Assembly (NCBI GenBank): GCA_001931535.1
Contig: CP016211.1
Span: 434,001 to 498,000, forward strand
From: Minicystis rosea
GTDB lineage: Bacteria > Myxococcota_A > Polyangia > Polyangiales > Polyangiaceae
Direction: 5' to 3'
DNA length: 64,000 bases
Of this stretch, positions 27,363 through 37,473 are shown piece by piece. Numbering within the stretch: position 1 is the stretch's first letter; each line of letters opens with the position of its first letter. The translations under genes and the position numbers were made by a program. The notes under the pieces were generated by a model. The model saw only the letters and a program-made list of their open reading frames with translations, was not told where the DNA came from and ran no database searches.

Positions 27363-28607
27363 ATGGCGTCGGTCAACCCGCTCTCCCGCGAGCTCGTCTT
27401 CAAGATTGTCTATTACGGGCCCGGTCTCGGCGGGAAGACGACCACGCTCGAGCACATCCACGCGACGGCGAAGCCCGAGCACCGCGGCAAGCTGGTGAGC
27501 TTGGCCACGCCGGTCGATCGCACGCTCTACTTCGACTTCCTCCCCGTGCGCTTGCCGCCGATACGCGGGATGAACGTGCGCCTCCAGCTCTTCACCGTGC
27601 CGGGCCAGGTGTACTTCAACGCCACCCGCAAGCTGGTGCTCACCGGCGCCGACGGCGTCGTCTTCGTGAGCGACTCGCAGATCGTCCGCGCCGACGCCAA
27701 CCTCGAGAGCCTCGAGAACCTGCGCGACAACCTCGCCGATCAAGGACGCGATCTCGCGTCCATGCCGATCATCTTCCAGCACAACAAGCGCGATCTCCCC
27801 GACCTCCTCCCCGTCGAAGAGCTCGACAGCATGTTGAACCCCTTCGGCGCGCCGTCGATCCCCACCTCGGCCAAGCTGGGCGAAGGCGTCTACGAAGGGC
27901 TCGAGAAGATCTGCGAGAGCGTGCTCGACGCCTTCAAGGACAAGCTCCCCGAGATCACCGAAGGCGAGATCGGCCAGAGCTTCGAGGCGGTCGAGGGCGG
28001 CCTCGTGATGGCCCTGCGCGACGCGTCGCAGCGGGACGAGCCGCCGAACGACGTGGTCATCGCGCGCATCGGCGCCGGCGGCGAGCATCCATCGATCCCG
28101 CCCGAGCTGCCCGCATCGGATCCGTTGCCGCTCGTCCCCGAGGATGGGCACGGCCAGCACAGCCTCGGCGCGCTCGGCGGTATCCCCGACGTGCTCCCGC
28201 CGCATGCGGCGCTCGATGCACCGCCGAGCCTCGCGCGCCCGTCGCTCGTACGCGGCGACGCGCCCACCGGCGTCTCGTTCGCGGAGCTCTGGCCCGAGGG
28301 CGAGCAGGAGACGGTACGCGACGTCGAGGAGGCCATCTCGCGCGGCCGCTACTGGCGCGCCATCGAGCTGTGCGAGACCTTGGTCTCGCGTGTCCTCGCC
28401 AGCGCCGCGGGCCTCTTCGGCACCAACGACGCTCCGCGCGACGCCGCCGTGGTGCCGATGCTCCTCGGCATCGACGGCCGCCGCTACCTCTCCTTCCGTA
28501 GCATCGTCCGCGAGGCCCGCGGCGATGGCCTCATCACCGCGCGCGAGGCCCTCTCCGCCTACGCGTTCGCCATCGAGTGCCGCATCGCGCGGAGCTCGAT
28601 CCACTAA
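27363..28607 (+). CDS. MglA-like small Ras-family GTPase with long C-terminal extension
   Basis: A 414-aa protein whose first 195 residues match the bacterial MglA-type GTPase: P-loop YYGPGLGGKTTT (19-27), switch region through FTVPGQVYF, and the guanine-specificity motif HNKRD near 140. MglA proteins set cell polarity in rods and drive gliding in Myxococcus. The extension (about 196-414) is Pro/Asp-rich, then contains a folded helical part (TVRDVEEAISRGRYWRAIEL to the end). Ordinary MglA proteins stop near 195 residues. No MglB is adjacent. It faces the rod-elongation operon (84 nt from rodA, convergent). ATG at 27363. The function of the extension is unknown. Confidence 0.85.
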   Translation: MASVNPLSRELVFKIVYYGPGLGGKTTTLEHIHATAKPEHRGKLVSLATPVDRTLYFDFLPVRLPPIRGMNVRLQLFTVPGQVYFNATRKLVLTGADGVVFVSDSQIVRADANLESLENLRDNLADQGRDLASMPIIFQHNKRDLPDLLPVEELDSMLNPFGAPSIPTSAKLGEGVYEGLEKICESVLDAFKDKLPEITEGEIGQSFEAVEGGLVMALRDASQRDEPPNDVVIARIGAGGEHPSIPPELPASDPLPLVPEDGHGQHSLGALGGIPDVLPPHAALDAPPSLARPSLVRGDAPTGVSFAELWPEGEQETVRDVEEAISRGRYWRAIELCETLVSRVLASAAGLFGTNDAPRDAAVVPMLLGIDGRRYLSFRSIVREARGDGLITAREALSAYAFAIECRIARSSIH

Positions 28608-28691
28608 CGCCTCGACCGCAGAAAGCCCGTTCGAGCACGCCGCCTTCGGCGCACGGCTTCGAGCGCGATGTCGGTTGTCCTGCTTCGGCCG

Positions 28692-29828
28692 CTACAGCCG
28701 ATCCGGCGATGGCACGCCCGCCGAGCGGCGCATGGACACATTCATCACCAGCGCGAGCGCCAACAGGATCGTGAGCATGCTCGATCCGCCGTACGAGAAG
28801 AGCGGCAGCGTCACGCCGACGACCGGCAGCACGCCCGACGTCATCCCGATGTTGATGATGGCGTGCCAGAAGATGATCGCGGTGCCCCCGATCGCGAGCA
28901 CGGCACCGAAACGATCCTTGGCCAGCGACGCCACGCGCACGCCCCACACTGTGAGGAACGCGTAGAACGAGATGAGCACCACGCTCCCCACGAACCCCCA
29001 CTCTTCCGCGAAGACGGGGAAGGGGAAGTCGCTGAACTGATCGGGGATGAACCCGAACTGATTCTGCGTCCCCTTCATGAACCCGGTGCCGAAGAGCCCG
29101 CCGTCACCGATGGCGATGCGCGCGTGATGCGCGTGGTAACCGAGGCCCTTCACGTCGGCCTCGGGGTTCAGGAACACGGTGATGCGATCCTTCTGGTACC
29201 CGAGGAGCACGTACTCGTAGACGATGTACACACCCGGGAGCACCGAGCCGAAGAACAGCGCGATGCTCTTCCAATGCACTCGGGTGACCGCGGCGATCAT
29301 CAGGAACACGAGCACCAGGATCGACGCCGTGCCCAGATCGGGCTGCCGGAGCACGAGGAAGGCGGGCACGCCCGTGAGGATCGCAGGCATGAGCAAATCG
29401 CGAAGCTGCCTGCCTTCGCTGCGCGGATCATCGTGGAGGAACTTCGCCAGCGCGATGATGAGCCATATCTTCATGAACTCGCTCGGCTGGTAGGCGAACG
29501 GTCCGATCTGGATCCACCGCTGCGATCCGCGCGTGCCCTTACCGAGCGCGAAGACGAGGACGAGGTTGAAGACCCCGAACGTGTAGAGCACGTACGCGAA
29601 CCGCTCGAGGTGCCGGTAGTCGATGGCCAGCACGACGCCGGCCACGATGCCGCCGATGGCCAGCCACTGGATCTGGCTGATGTAAAGCTCGGCTCGGTTG
29701 CCGGAGTAGACGCTCGTGGCGCTGTAGAGGTTCGTGACGCCGAAGACCGCGATCAGCGCCGCCGCGATGAAGAGCGACCAATCGAAGTGATCGCGGAGCC
29801 GCGCCGAGAGACCGTCGCGATGGATCAC
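28692..29828 (-). CDS. rodA: Rod shape-determining protein RodA (SEDS peptidoglycan glycosyltransferase)
   Basis: A 378-aa polytopic membrane protein of the SEDS family that polymerises glycan strands together with its cognate PBP2 during cell elongation. About ten spans are visible. Family motifs include WIQIGPFAYQPSEFMKIWLI near residue 100, LRQPDLGTAS near 157, and the C-terminal GVTLPLFSYGGSS. It starts at GTG 29828, overlapping the TGA of mrdA (GTGA). As the last gene of the mreBCD-mrdA-rodA operon it is coupled to its PBP2 partner. Confidence 0.93.
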   Translation of the reverse strand: MIHRDGLSARLRDHFDWSLFIAAALIAVFGVTNLYSATSVYSGNRAELYISQIQWLAIGGIVAGVVLAIDYRHLERFAYVLYTFGVFNLVLVFALGKGTRGSQRWIQIGPFAYQPSEFMKIWLIIALAKFLHDDPRSEGRQLRDLLMPAILTGVPAFLVLRQPDLGTASILVLVFLMIAAVTRVHWKSIALFFGSVLPGVYIVYEYVLLGYQKDRITVFLNPEADVKGLGYHAHHARIAIGDGGLFGTGFMKGTQNQFGFIPDQFSDFPFPVFAEEWGFVGSVVLISFYAFLTVWGVRVASLAKDRFGAVLAIGGTAIIFWHAIINIGMTSGVLPVVGVTLPLFSYGGSSMLTILLALALVMNVSMRRSAGVPSPDRL

Positions 29829-31822
29829 GGGCCGCCTCCGCCGTTCTTCTTGCGTCCCTTGTTGTTGGTCGAGGCGCGTGTCCCGTCGCGCTGCCCGCGC
29901 ACGTGCTTGAGGTAGGCGCTGACCGCGTCGAACACGATCGGCGCCGCGTGCTTGCCGCCGAAGCCGCCGTGCTCCACGAGCGCCACCACCGCGACCTCGG
30001 GCGACTTCGCCGGCGCGTAGCCTGCGAACCACGCGTGCTCGCGGTTGAAGTACCAGCCGCGCTCCGCCTCGGCGCCGCGCACGAGGTGATGCGACACCTG
30101 CGCGGTGCCCGTCTTGCCGGCCATGTCGACGCCGGCCTCGCGCAGACCGGAGTTGTTGTACGCGGTGAGCGACGTACCGCCTTCTTCGGTCACGCCGGCT
30201 TCGAGCGCGCGCTGCACGAGCTTGAGGCTCTGCGCCGAGACCTCGATCTGCCGGCGCACGCGCGGGTTGAACTCCTGCACCACCGTGCCGTTCGACGTCT
30301 CCACCGCGCGCACGAGCTGCGGCTGGTAGAGCGTGCCGCCGTTGGCCAGCGCCGCGTACGCGAGCGCGAGCTGGAGCACGGTCACCGTCGTCGCGCCCTG
30401 ACCGATGGACGCGTTGAGCACGTAGCCTTGCTGGAAGTGGCCGTGGTTGTGGAGCGTCATCCACGCCTTCGTCGGCATGCGGCCCGACGCCTCCGCGTTC
30501 ACGCCGAGGCCCGTGCGGTGACCGAGGCCGTACTTCAGCCCCATGTCCGCGATGATGTCCATGCCCGCGCCGTACTCGACGGCGAGGTTGTAGAAGTAGA
30601 CGTTGCAGGACTCGGCGATGCCCTTGTGGAGATCGACCGCGCCGTGCACGTGGGTGCAGCGGAAGGTGCGGCGACCGAAGGTGATGGCGCCCTTGCACTG
30701 CATCTGCTGCCGCGGATCGATGAGCCCCTTCTCCAGCGCGGCCAGCGCGGTGAAGGGCTTGAACGTCGACCCGGGCGGGTACGCGCCGGACACCGTCTTG
30801 TCGAGCGCGGGCTTGAGCGGATCCGAGTACAGCCGGCGAAAGGCGTCGCGGATCACCTGCTTGCCCGATCCGCCGGAGAGCGCGTTCGGATCGTAACCGG
30901 GCTTGGAGTACATCCCGAGGATGCGCCCGGTGCGCACGTCGATCATGACGGCGCCGCCTGCGAGCTCGCCGCGGAAAGCTTTGTCGAGCGCCTTCTGCAC
31001 GTCGGCGTCGAGCGTGAGCCGCAAATCGCGGCCCGGAATGGGATCGACGCGCCGCGGGTCCTCGATGATCCACTCGCTGCCCGGACGCGTCACGCGGCGC
31101 CCGCGCGCATCGACGAGCACCTTCTCCCAGCCGCGCGTGCCGCGCAGGTAGCTCTCCCAGGCGCGCTCCACGCCGGTCACGCCGACGCGATCGCCCTCCA
31201 TGTAGCCCGCGCCGCGGAGCTGCCCGAGCTTGTCCCCGTCGACCTCGGCCATGTAGCCGAGCACGTGCGATCCCACCTCGTCGTATGGGTAGTAGCGCAC
31301 CGGCACGGGCACGATCTCCACGCCGACGAGCTCGGCCTGGTGCGTCGCGAGGTTCGCCACCGCGTCGCGGGAGATGTCTTCCTTGAGCAGGATCTGCTGC
31401 GTCTTGCGCACGCCGTCGTTGCCGCGCAGCTCGAGGATCTTCTTCTCGAGGCGCGTGCGCTCCTCGGGCCCGATGCCCACGTAGTCGACGACCTTGGGCC
31501 ACACGTTCTGCATGTCGAGCCGCGCGGGCACGACGTAGACGTTGTAGGCCGGGCGCCCGGCGGCGAGGACCTTGCCCGTGCGATCGCGGACGATGCCGCG
31601 CGTGGTCGCGAGCGTCGTGCGCCGCACGATGTTGTCGCGTGCCGCGGCGCGGTTCTCGTCGGTCTCCAGCACCTGGAGCTGGAACAAGCGCGCCGTGAGC
31701 AGCATGAAGATCAACATCATGCCGAGCGCGATCCAGCTGAAGCGCTTGCGGAACTCGCTCGTGTCCGATCGACCGCGATCGCCGGCGAGCCGAATCCCTC
31801 CGCCCCAACCGGCGAGGCTCAT
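29825..31822 (-). CDS. mrdA: Penicillin-binding protein 2 (transpeptidase of the elongasome)
   Basis: A 665-aa class B PBP that cross-links peptidoglycan at the side wall with RodA. It has one membrane span (about residues 28-48), a pedestal/dimerisation domain, then the transpeptidase with SxxK in PPGSTFKPF (Ser352), SxN in ESCN (405-407) and KTG in AGKTGTAQ (570-572). The length is slightly above E. coli PBP2 (633). ATG at 31822 overlaps the stop of mreD (ATGA) and has GGGAGG upstream. A cysteine pair in the insert CKGAITFGRRTFRC could form a disulfide in the periplasm. Confidence 0.94.
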   Translation of the reverse strand: MSLAGWGGGIRLAGDRGRSDTSEFRKRFSWIALGMMLIFMLLTARLFQLQVLETDENRAAARDNIVRRTTLATTRGIVRDRTGKVLAAGRPAYNVYVVPARLDMQNVWPKVVDYVGIGPEERTRLEKKILELRGNDGVRKTQQILLKEDISRDAVANLATHQAELVGVEIVPVPVRYYPYDEVGSHVLGYMAEVDGDKLGQLRGAGYMEGDRVGVTGVERAWESYLRGTRGWEKVLVDARGRRVTRPGSEWIIEDPRRVDPIPGRDLRLTLDADVQKALDKAFRGELAGGAVMIDVRTGRILGMYSKPGYDPNALSGGSGKQVIRDAFRRLYSDPLKPALDKTVSGAYPPGSTFKPFTALAALEKGLIDPRQQMQCKGAITFGRRTFRCTHVHGAVDLHKGIAESCNVYFYNLAVEYGAGMDIIADMGLKYGLGHRTGLGVNAEASGRMPTKAWMTLHNHGHFQQGYVLNASIGQGATTVTVLQLALAYAALANGGTLYQPQLVRAVETSNGTVVQEFNPRVRRQIEVSAQSLKLVQRALEAGVTEEGGTSLTAYNNSGLREAGVDMAGKTGTAQVSHHLVRGAEAERGWYFNREHAWFAGYAPAKSPEVAVVALVEHGGFGGKHAAPIVFDAVSAYLKHVRGQRDGTRASTNNKGRKKNGGGGP

Positions 31823-32391
31823 CGCTGACCTCCCTCTTGTGCGCTGGGCATCGTGATCGTGACCGCGTGCACGCGCTCGGCGATGGCGAAGATGACCGGC
31901 GCCACGATGGCCGTCACCACGGCGTGCGGCGCGACCAGCACCACGAGCGCGCGCGGGCGGGCCGGATCGTTGCCGAAGATGGCCGTGAGCACGATGATGA
32001 GGATGCCCTGCGCCAGCGCGAAGACGAAGGCAAGGCCGAGCTTGGTGATCAAGGTCTGCGCCGCGAGCCGCACGCCCGCCGCGCGCGCGACCACGAACGT
32101 CGCCACCGTGATGAACGTGAAGAGCCCGACCGGCGCCCCCGCGAACACGTCGAGCAGGTAACCGAGGATGAACGACAGCGCCGCCCCGCGCGCGATCGAG
32201 TACTCGTGCACGCCCATGAAGATCACGACGGGCAGGAGCAAGCTCGGCGTGGCTGTGAAGAAGTCGATGAACCGCGCGAGCACGCGGGGGAGGAGGTGCT
32301 CGTGCTGCTTCACGATCCCGATGAAGCGAAACAGGTTCGACTGGATGACGAGCAGCACGGCGCCGAGGGCGAGGAACGCGGTGTTTCGCAT
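31819..32391 (-). CDS. mreD: Rod shape-determining membrane protein MreD
   Basis: A 190-aa inner membrane protein that links MreB/MreC to the RodA/PBP2 synthase. Five to six hydrophobic spans are visible (TAFLALGAVLLVIQSNLF, PSLLLPVVIFMGVHEY, ALSFILGYLLDVFAGAPVGL and others), and the GYLLDVFAGAPVGLFTF segment fits the MreD family. ATG at 32391 lies 7 nt downstream of the mreC stop. It is clearly part of the same operon; the sequence itself is poorly conserved, as usual for MreD. Confidence 0.88.
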   Translation of the reverse strand: MRNTAFLALGAVLLVIQSNLFRFIGIVKQHEHLLPRVLARFIDFFTATPSLLLPVVIFMGVHEYSIARGAALSFILGYLLDVFAGAPVGLFTFITVATFVVARAAGVRLAAQTLITKLGLAFVFALAQGILIIVLTAIFGNDPARPRALVVLVAPHAVVTAIVAPVIFAIAERVHAVTITMPSAQEGGQR

Positions 32392-32398
32392 CGCGACC

Positions 32399-33292
32399 TC
32401 ACCGCCTCGGGGGCGCGGCGCTCGCCGAGGCGCTCGCCGAGGCGGCCGCGGCATCGCGCGCCTCGAGGTCCGGCGTCCTCACGAGGAGCACCTCCTCCAG
32501 GCGGGAGAAATCGACGGAGGGCGTCAGGTACACCTGCTGGTAGACGCCAAAGTCGCGCTTCACCACCTGGGTCACCGTCCCGACGGGGATGCCCTTGGGA
32601 AAGCGGCGGCCCATACCGCTCGTCACCAAGAGGTCTCCGACCTCGACCTCGTCGGTGCGCTCCACGTACTGCACCTGGCAGAGGTATTTGCTCTCGTCGC
32701 CCGTGCCTTTGACGAAACCGCGCGCGCCGGTGCGCTGCACGATCGCGTCCACGCCGGTGCCCGCGTCCACGATGAGGCGGACGTCGACGGTGTCGCCCGA
32801 GCTCTTCAGCGTCGTGCCCACCACGCCGTCGGCCGAGAGCACCGGCACGTTCGCCGGGACGGAGCTGGCTTCGCGATCGAGGTTGATGCGCAGCACGCGG
32901 AAGAACTCGTTGGTGTTCTTGCCCATGACGTGCGCGCTGATCACGTCGGTCCGGAGATTTTGCTTGAGCTCGAGCAGCCGGCGGAGGCGGCGGTTCTCGT
33001 CCTCGAGCGCCTCCAGTTTGCGGACGCGCTCCTGGAGGCGCGCGTTCTGCGAAACGAGGTTGCGGTTGTCCTCTTTGACGTCGACCAGGTACGCGTAGTC
33101 GCCGATGAGGTTCGCGAGCCCGCGCGCCACCATGCCCGAGAGGTACTGCACGGGCGCGGCGATGCGCACGATCACGCGGTCGGGACCGGAGACCTGCTTG
33201 GGATCGCGCATGCTCGCGCGGAGGAACCAGAACGGCACCAACAGCGCGAGCAGGACGATGGCGAAGTCGCGGTAGCGTCTCAGGTTGGCCAC
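32399..33292 (-). CDS. mreC: Rod shape-determining protein MreC
   Basis: A 297-aa periplasmic scaffold with one N-terminal span (FAIVLLALLVPFWFLRA, about residues 9-25), a coiled coil (about 75-115, QNARLQERVRKLEALEDEN), and a beta-rich domain (NTNEFFRVLRINLD to the VGTVTQVVKRDFGVYQ region) typical of MreC. It ends in an Ala/Ser-rich tail (AASASASASA) unlike most MreC proteins. It starts at GTG 33292. It lies 144 nt downstream of mreB in the same operon. Confidence 0.92.
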   Translation of the reverse strand: MANLRRYRDFAIVLLALLVPFWFLRASMRDPKQVSGPDRVIVRIAAPVQYLSGMVARGLANLIGDYAYLVDVKEDNRNLVSQNARLQERVRKLEALEDENRRLRRLLELKQNLRTDVISAHVMGKNTNEFFRVLRINLDREASSVPANVPVLSADGVVGTTLKSSGDTVDVRLIVDAGTGVDAIVQRTGARGFVKGTGDESKYLCQVQYVERTDEVEVGDLLVTSGMGRRFPKGIPVGTVTQVVKRDFGVYQQVYLTPSVDFSRLEEVLLVRTPDLEARDAAAASASASASAAPPRR

Positions 33293-33436
33293 GTTGCCCT
33301 GCTTCGACGAGCGTTCTGGCCTGCATGGGCCCGGCCGTCAACCTGAACACGGCTCAACGGGGCGCGTGCGCTCGCACCCGCGAAATCAGCTTCGAAGTCA
33401 ACCGTGAACGACGCGCATGCGTCGTCGCCAGCGCTG

Positions 33437-34507
<1,071 letters not shown>

Positions 34508-34634
34508 TCACCCGGGGGCCGCAAAGACCCACGATGGGACCAAGGCTCGTCGTGAACGCACGACGGCCCTGCCCATGCTCGGAGCCGGGAGGCGCCCCAG
34601 CTCGATCGCTCGTAACACGCACGGGGCCAGAAGC

Positions 34635-34671
34635 AAAACCCCGGACGGATGCACAGGTGCCCTCCGTCCGG
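34635..34671 (-). terminator. Rho-independent terminator of rpmG
   Basis: On the minus strand CCGGACGGA pairs perfectly with TCCGTCCGG (9 bp, 13-nt loop) and is followed by GGTTTTGC. It lies just past the rpmG stop at 34698 and separates rpmG from the mre operon. Confidence 0.8.
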
Positions 34672-34697
34672 AGCTCAGCGCGCGCCGCGCGGTAGGA

Positions 34698-34859
34698 TCA
34701 GCCCTTGGAGATCTTGCCTTCTTTGTGCTCGAAATGCTTCCGGCACACGGGGCAGAACTTCTTGATGACGAACTTCTCCGTCATCGTCCGCTTGTTCTTG
34801 GTGGTGTGATAGTTGGCGCGGCCGCAGTTGCCGCAGGTCATCTTGATGATGTCGCGCAT
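34698..34859 (-). CDS. rpmG: Large ribosomal subunit protein bL33
   Basis: A 53-aa ribosomal protein of the 50S subunit. The minus strand encodes [20 protein letters not shown] and further on [15 protein letters not shown]; the CxxC pairs identify the zinc-binding form of L33, and NYHTTKNK is the family signature. ATG at 34859 and TGA at 34698 give the usual length. It is a single gene with its own terminator. A zinc-containing (C+) form suggests that a zinc-free paralogue may exist elsewhere for zinc limitation; that is inference from the family. Confidence 0.95.
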   Translation of the reverse strand: MRDIIKMTCGNCGRANYHTTKNKRTMTEKFVIKKFCPVCRKHFEHKEGKISKG

Positions 34860-34979
34860 GGCGTCTCCAGAACCCCCGCGAACGGGGGCGCCAAAGGTAC
34901 GGAAAACAAGTCCGAAGTCAACCCCCGACGCAAGGTCGGAAGGTCATTCGGGTACGAAATGCAGAAGGCACGAAGACGA

Positions 34980-35012
34980 GAAGCCCGCCGACACATGTGC
35001 CGGCGGGGCTTC
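34980..35012 (-). terminator. Hairpin, probable terminator of the RRM gene
   Basis: GAAGCCCGCCG and CGGCGGGGCTTC form an 11-bp stem with one bulged G around a CACATGTG-containing loop. It sits 68 nt beyond the stop of the RRM gene on the minus strand; the following minus-strand sequence is only moderately T-rich (CTCGTCTTCGT), so efficiency is uncertain. Confidence 0.55.
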
Positions 35013-35079
35013 GGATCAGGCACGAGCCATGGCGCTCCGGAGGATGAGCGATGAACACGCATCCGCCGGAGCGAGCCAA

Positions 35080-35997
35080 TCACTCGTAGTCGTCGTCGTC
35101 GCGATCCCGCGTCCAGTTTTTGTTGTTGCTGCGCTTGCCGGCGCCGCCGGCAGCACCGCCGCCGGCGGGCGGGCCTTCACCGTCGTGACGACGACGACGA
35201 TCGTCGAAGGTCTTGCGGCCCTGGGGCGGCGGAGGAGGCCCACCGCCGCCGTAGCCGCCGCCGCCGCTGTAGCCGCCGCCGCCGCTGTAGCCGCCGCCGC
35301 CACCGCCGCTGAAGCCGCCACCGCCGCCGAAGCCGCCACCACCGCCGCCGTAGCCACCGCCGCCGAAGCCGCCGGGGCGATCCTCGCGCGGCGGACGCTC
35401 ACCCTTGGGATGGGCGAGGTTCACCACGAGGCGACGACCACGGATGTCCGCGCCGCGGAGCGCATCGATCGCGCCCTTCGCCGCATCGGCGCTCGCCATG
35501 GTCACGAAGCCGAAGCCGCGCTTGCGCCCGTCCGGATCCATCGGGAGGTGGACGCGCACGACCGGACCGGAGCCCGTGCCGTTGATGAGCGCCTCGACCT
35601 CTTCGACGGTCGCGTCGTAGGGCAGGTTGCCGACATAGAGCGTGCGATCCGGCGCAGCCGCCGGACCACCCATCCCACCGCCGCTCATCGGCCCGCGCGG
35701 GCCACCGGGCCCACCGGGACCGCCTTCGCGACGCGGAGGCTCTGCCTGGAAGGGCCGAACGGAGATGGACTTGCCACCCTGGAACGAGCCATCCAGCGAT
35801 TCGCGCGCTGCATTGGCTTCGTCATTGGTTGCGAGCGTCACGAACCCGAAGCCGCGCGGACGCCCGGTCGCGCGGTCCTTGGGGAGGCTGACCTCGACGA
35901 CCGAGCCCCCGGTCGCCTCGAACAGCTGTCGAAGAACGTCTTCGGTGATGGAATCCGGCAATCCTGCCACGAACAACTTACGCGAATCTTCAGCCAT
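35080..35997 (-). CDS. Two-RRM RNA-binding protein with glycine/tyrosine-rich tail
   Basis: A 305-aa protein. The first RRM (residues 7-82) has RNP2 KLFVAGLP and RNP1 RGFGFVTL; the second (about 115-190) has TLYVGNLP and RGFGFVTM. Both keep the aromatic residues that stack on RNA. Residues about 205-260 are runs of glycine broken by Tyr, Phe and Ser (GGGGGYSGGGGYSGGGG), followed by an Arg/Asp-rich end (RDRDDDDYE). This layout resembles eukaryotic hnRNP proteins more than the single-RRM Rbp proteins of cyanobacteria. A long AT-richer leader precedes ATG 35997, and a hairpin ends the unit. It probably binds mRNA; targets are unknown. Confidence 0.88.
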   Translation of the reverse strand: MAEDSRKLFVAGLPDSITEDVLRQLFEATGGSVVEVSLPKDRATGRPRGFGFVTLATNDEANAARESLDGSFQGGKSISVRPFQAEPPRREGGPGGPGGPRGPMSGGGMGGPAAAPDRTLYVGNLPYDATVEEVEALINGTGSGPVVRVHLPMDPDGRKRGFGFVTMASADAAKGAIDALRGADIRGRRLVVNLAHPKGERPPREDRPGGFGGGGYGGGGGGFGGGGGFSGGGGGGYSGGGGYSGGGGYGGGGPPPPPQGRKTFDDRRRRHDGEGPPAGGGAAGGAGKRSNNKNWTRDRDDDDYE

Positions 35998-36392
35998 CGA
36001 AAAATCTGCGCGCGATCGACTTCAGTTCCGTCGGGGCGCCCTCAACAACAAACACGAGTTTCGATTTATCTGAGCGAGACCGCGACGCCGCGCCCTCGCT
36101 CACCCTACAGGGAACCGAGCTTCTCTCGGCTCTGCCTTCGGAGCGCGCTCCGAAGGACAAACGTGGCTTCTTACCCCCACGCCCTGCAAACGCCACGATA
36201 TCTGGCCCCTAGGCGACGTCAAGGGGACGGCTCGCGCCGCTACCGCTTCTTCCGGGGGCGATGCAGGGGGCGAAGACCACCAGCGCCGACGCCGGTCGGT
36301 CGCGACGGCGCCGCCGAGGCGGCGCGGATCGACGCGAAAAGGCAGCGATGTTCGGGGCATTCGGTGATCGGCGCGGGCGGGCATGAAGCGGG
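35998..36392 (-). other. Intergenic region: leader of the RRM gene and 3' flank of lgt
   Basis: No gene is supported here. The first 75 nt upstream of the RRM gene are unusually AT-rich for this genome (AACAACAAACACGAGTTTCGAT on the plus strand), consistent with a promoter and an open leader; GATAAAT near 36064-36070 on the minus strand could be a -10 element, but no good -35 is apparent. The rest (36100-36392) is GC-rich without recognisable structure. Confidence 0.4.
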
Positions 36393-37352
36393 TCAGGGGT
36401 TCTCGGCCGGCGCCTTTTCGGTCGGTCGAGCTTCTTCGCCGTCGTCCTCTTCTTCGTCCTCTCCTTCGTCGCTCACCGGCGCGGGCGGGCCGCTCGGCTC
36501 GCCTCGTTGCGAGAGGCGAACGAAGTAGATGCCCATCGCGAGCAGGCCGAAGCACGCCCACTGCGCCGGCGTCAGGCCGGCATAGCGAGGATCACCGCCG
36601 TTGCCGACGCCGGGCTCGCTCTCGCTCACGCGGAGGAAGTCGAGCACGAAGCGCACGGGCGCATAGGCCACGCACATCCAGCCCGTGTAGAAGCCGAGCG
36701 GACGAAACGGATTGCGCCGCCAGAGCACGAGGAACGCGATCGCGAGCGGGATGGTGAGCACCATCTCGATGAGGCCGAGATCGAGCCGGCCCGCGATGCC
36801 GCCGTGAGGCATCGGCCAACGCACGGCGAACCACGCGTCGGAGAGCATGCCCGGGTGATCGTGCACCGTCGCGCAGCCCATGCGGCCGAAGACCCACGCG
36901 AGCGGGAAGGCGCTGTTGATCACCTCGACCATCGCCAGCACCGACTGCTGCTTGCGCCAACGCCACAAGAGCGCGCCGAGCGCCGCGCCGATGAAGCCGC
37001 CGTAGCTCGAGAGGCCTTCCCACAGCGCGAAGAGGTAGGCCGGGTTCTTCATCACCTGCGCAGGGTGATAGAAGATGGCATCGAGCACGTGCGCGCCGAC
37101 GAAGCCGAGGCCGACCACCCAGAAGATGAACTCGGAGAGCTTCTTCTCCTCGATGCCGCGCTGCCTTCCGTGCCGCATGGCGAGCACGGATCCGATGTAG
37201 ACACCGAACGCGACCAGCGTGCCGAACGGCTTGATCGTGGGTGGATGACTCGGGTCGAAGCTCCGGCCGATGCCCGGGAGGTGCGAGAGCACGTCGGCCA
37301 AGAACGGGATGGGGAGCTCGGGGACTTGGATGTACGGGATCAGCGGGGCCAA
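36393..37352 (-). CDS. lgt: Prolipoprotein diacylglyceryl transferase family protein (divergent Lgt)
   Basis: A 319-aa polytopic membrane protein of the Lgt family, which attaches diacylglycerol to the lipobox cysteine of prolipoproteins. About seven spans are visible. Family-like features: IKPFGTLVAFGVYIGSVLAM, then LWEGLSSYGGFIGAALGALL and WVFGRMGCATVHDHPG (with the conserved Arg). In the first of these the family normally has His-Gly-Gly; here it reads Tyr-Gly-Gly, and the GNF after the Arg is GCA. The acidic tail (EGEDEEEDDGEE) is unusual. The start is proposed as TTG 37352 (GGAG 6 nt upstream); no ATG is available before the conserved part. Either a divergent Lgt or a paralogue. Confidence 0.75.
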   Translation of the reverse strand: MAPLIPYIQVPELPIPFLADVLSHLPGIGRSFDPSHPPTIKPFGTLVAFGVYIGSVLAMRHGRQRGIEEKKLSEFIFWVVGLGFVGAHVLDAIFYHPAQVMKNPAYLFALWEGLSSYGGFIGAALGALLWRWRKQQSVLAMVEVINSAFPLAWVFGRMGCATVHDHPGMLSDAWFAVRWPMPHGGIAGRLDLGLIEMVLTIPLAIAFLVLWRRNPFRPLGFYTGWMCVAYAPVRFVLDFLRVSESEPGVGNGGDPRYAGLTPAQWACFGLLAMGIYFVRLSQRGEPSGPPAPVSDEGEDEEEDDGEEARPTEKAPAENP

Positions 37353-37473
37353 GGGAGGCTCCGGGTTCGGGTGGGGGACACGCCGCCGTTCTAGCGCGGA
37401 GCGGTTGGCCGACCAACCTTCTCGGTCGCCGTCCGCCCAGGTTGGCGCATAATCCCGTCCACGGTCTTCTCTG

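Noticed and set aside
35230..35390. Short GCC-rich tandem array, possible CRISPR or satellite
   Set aside because: It encodes the glycine-rich tail of the RRM protein; there are no spacers and the units are codon-sized.
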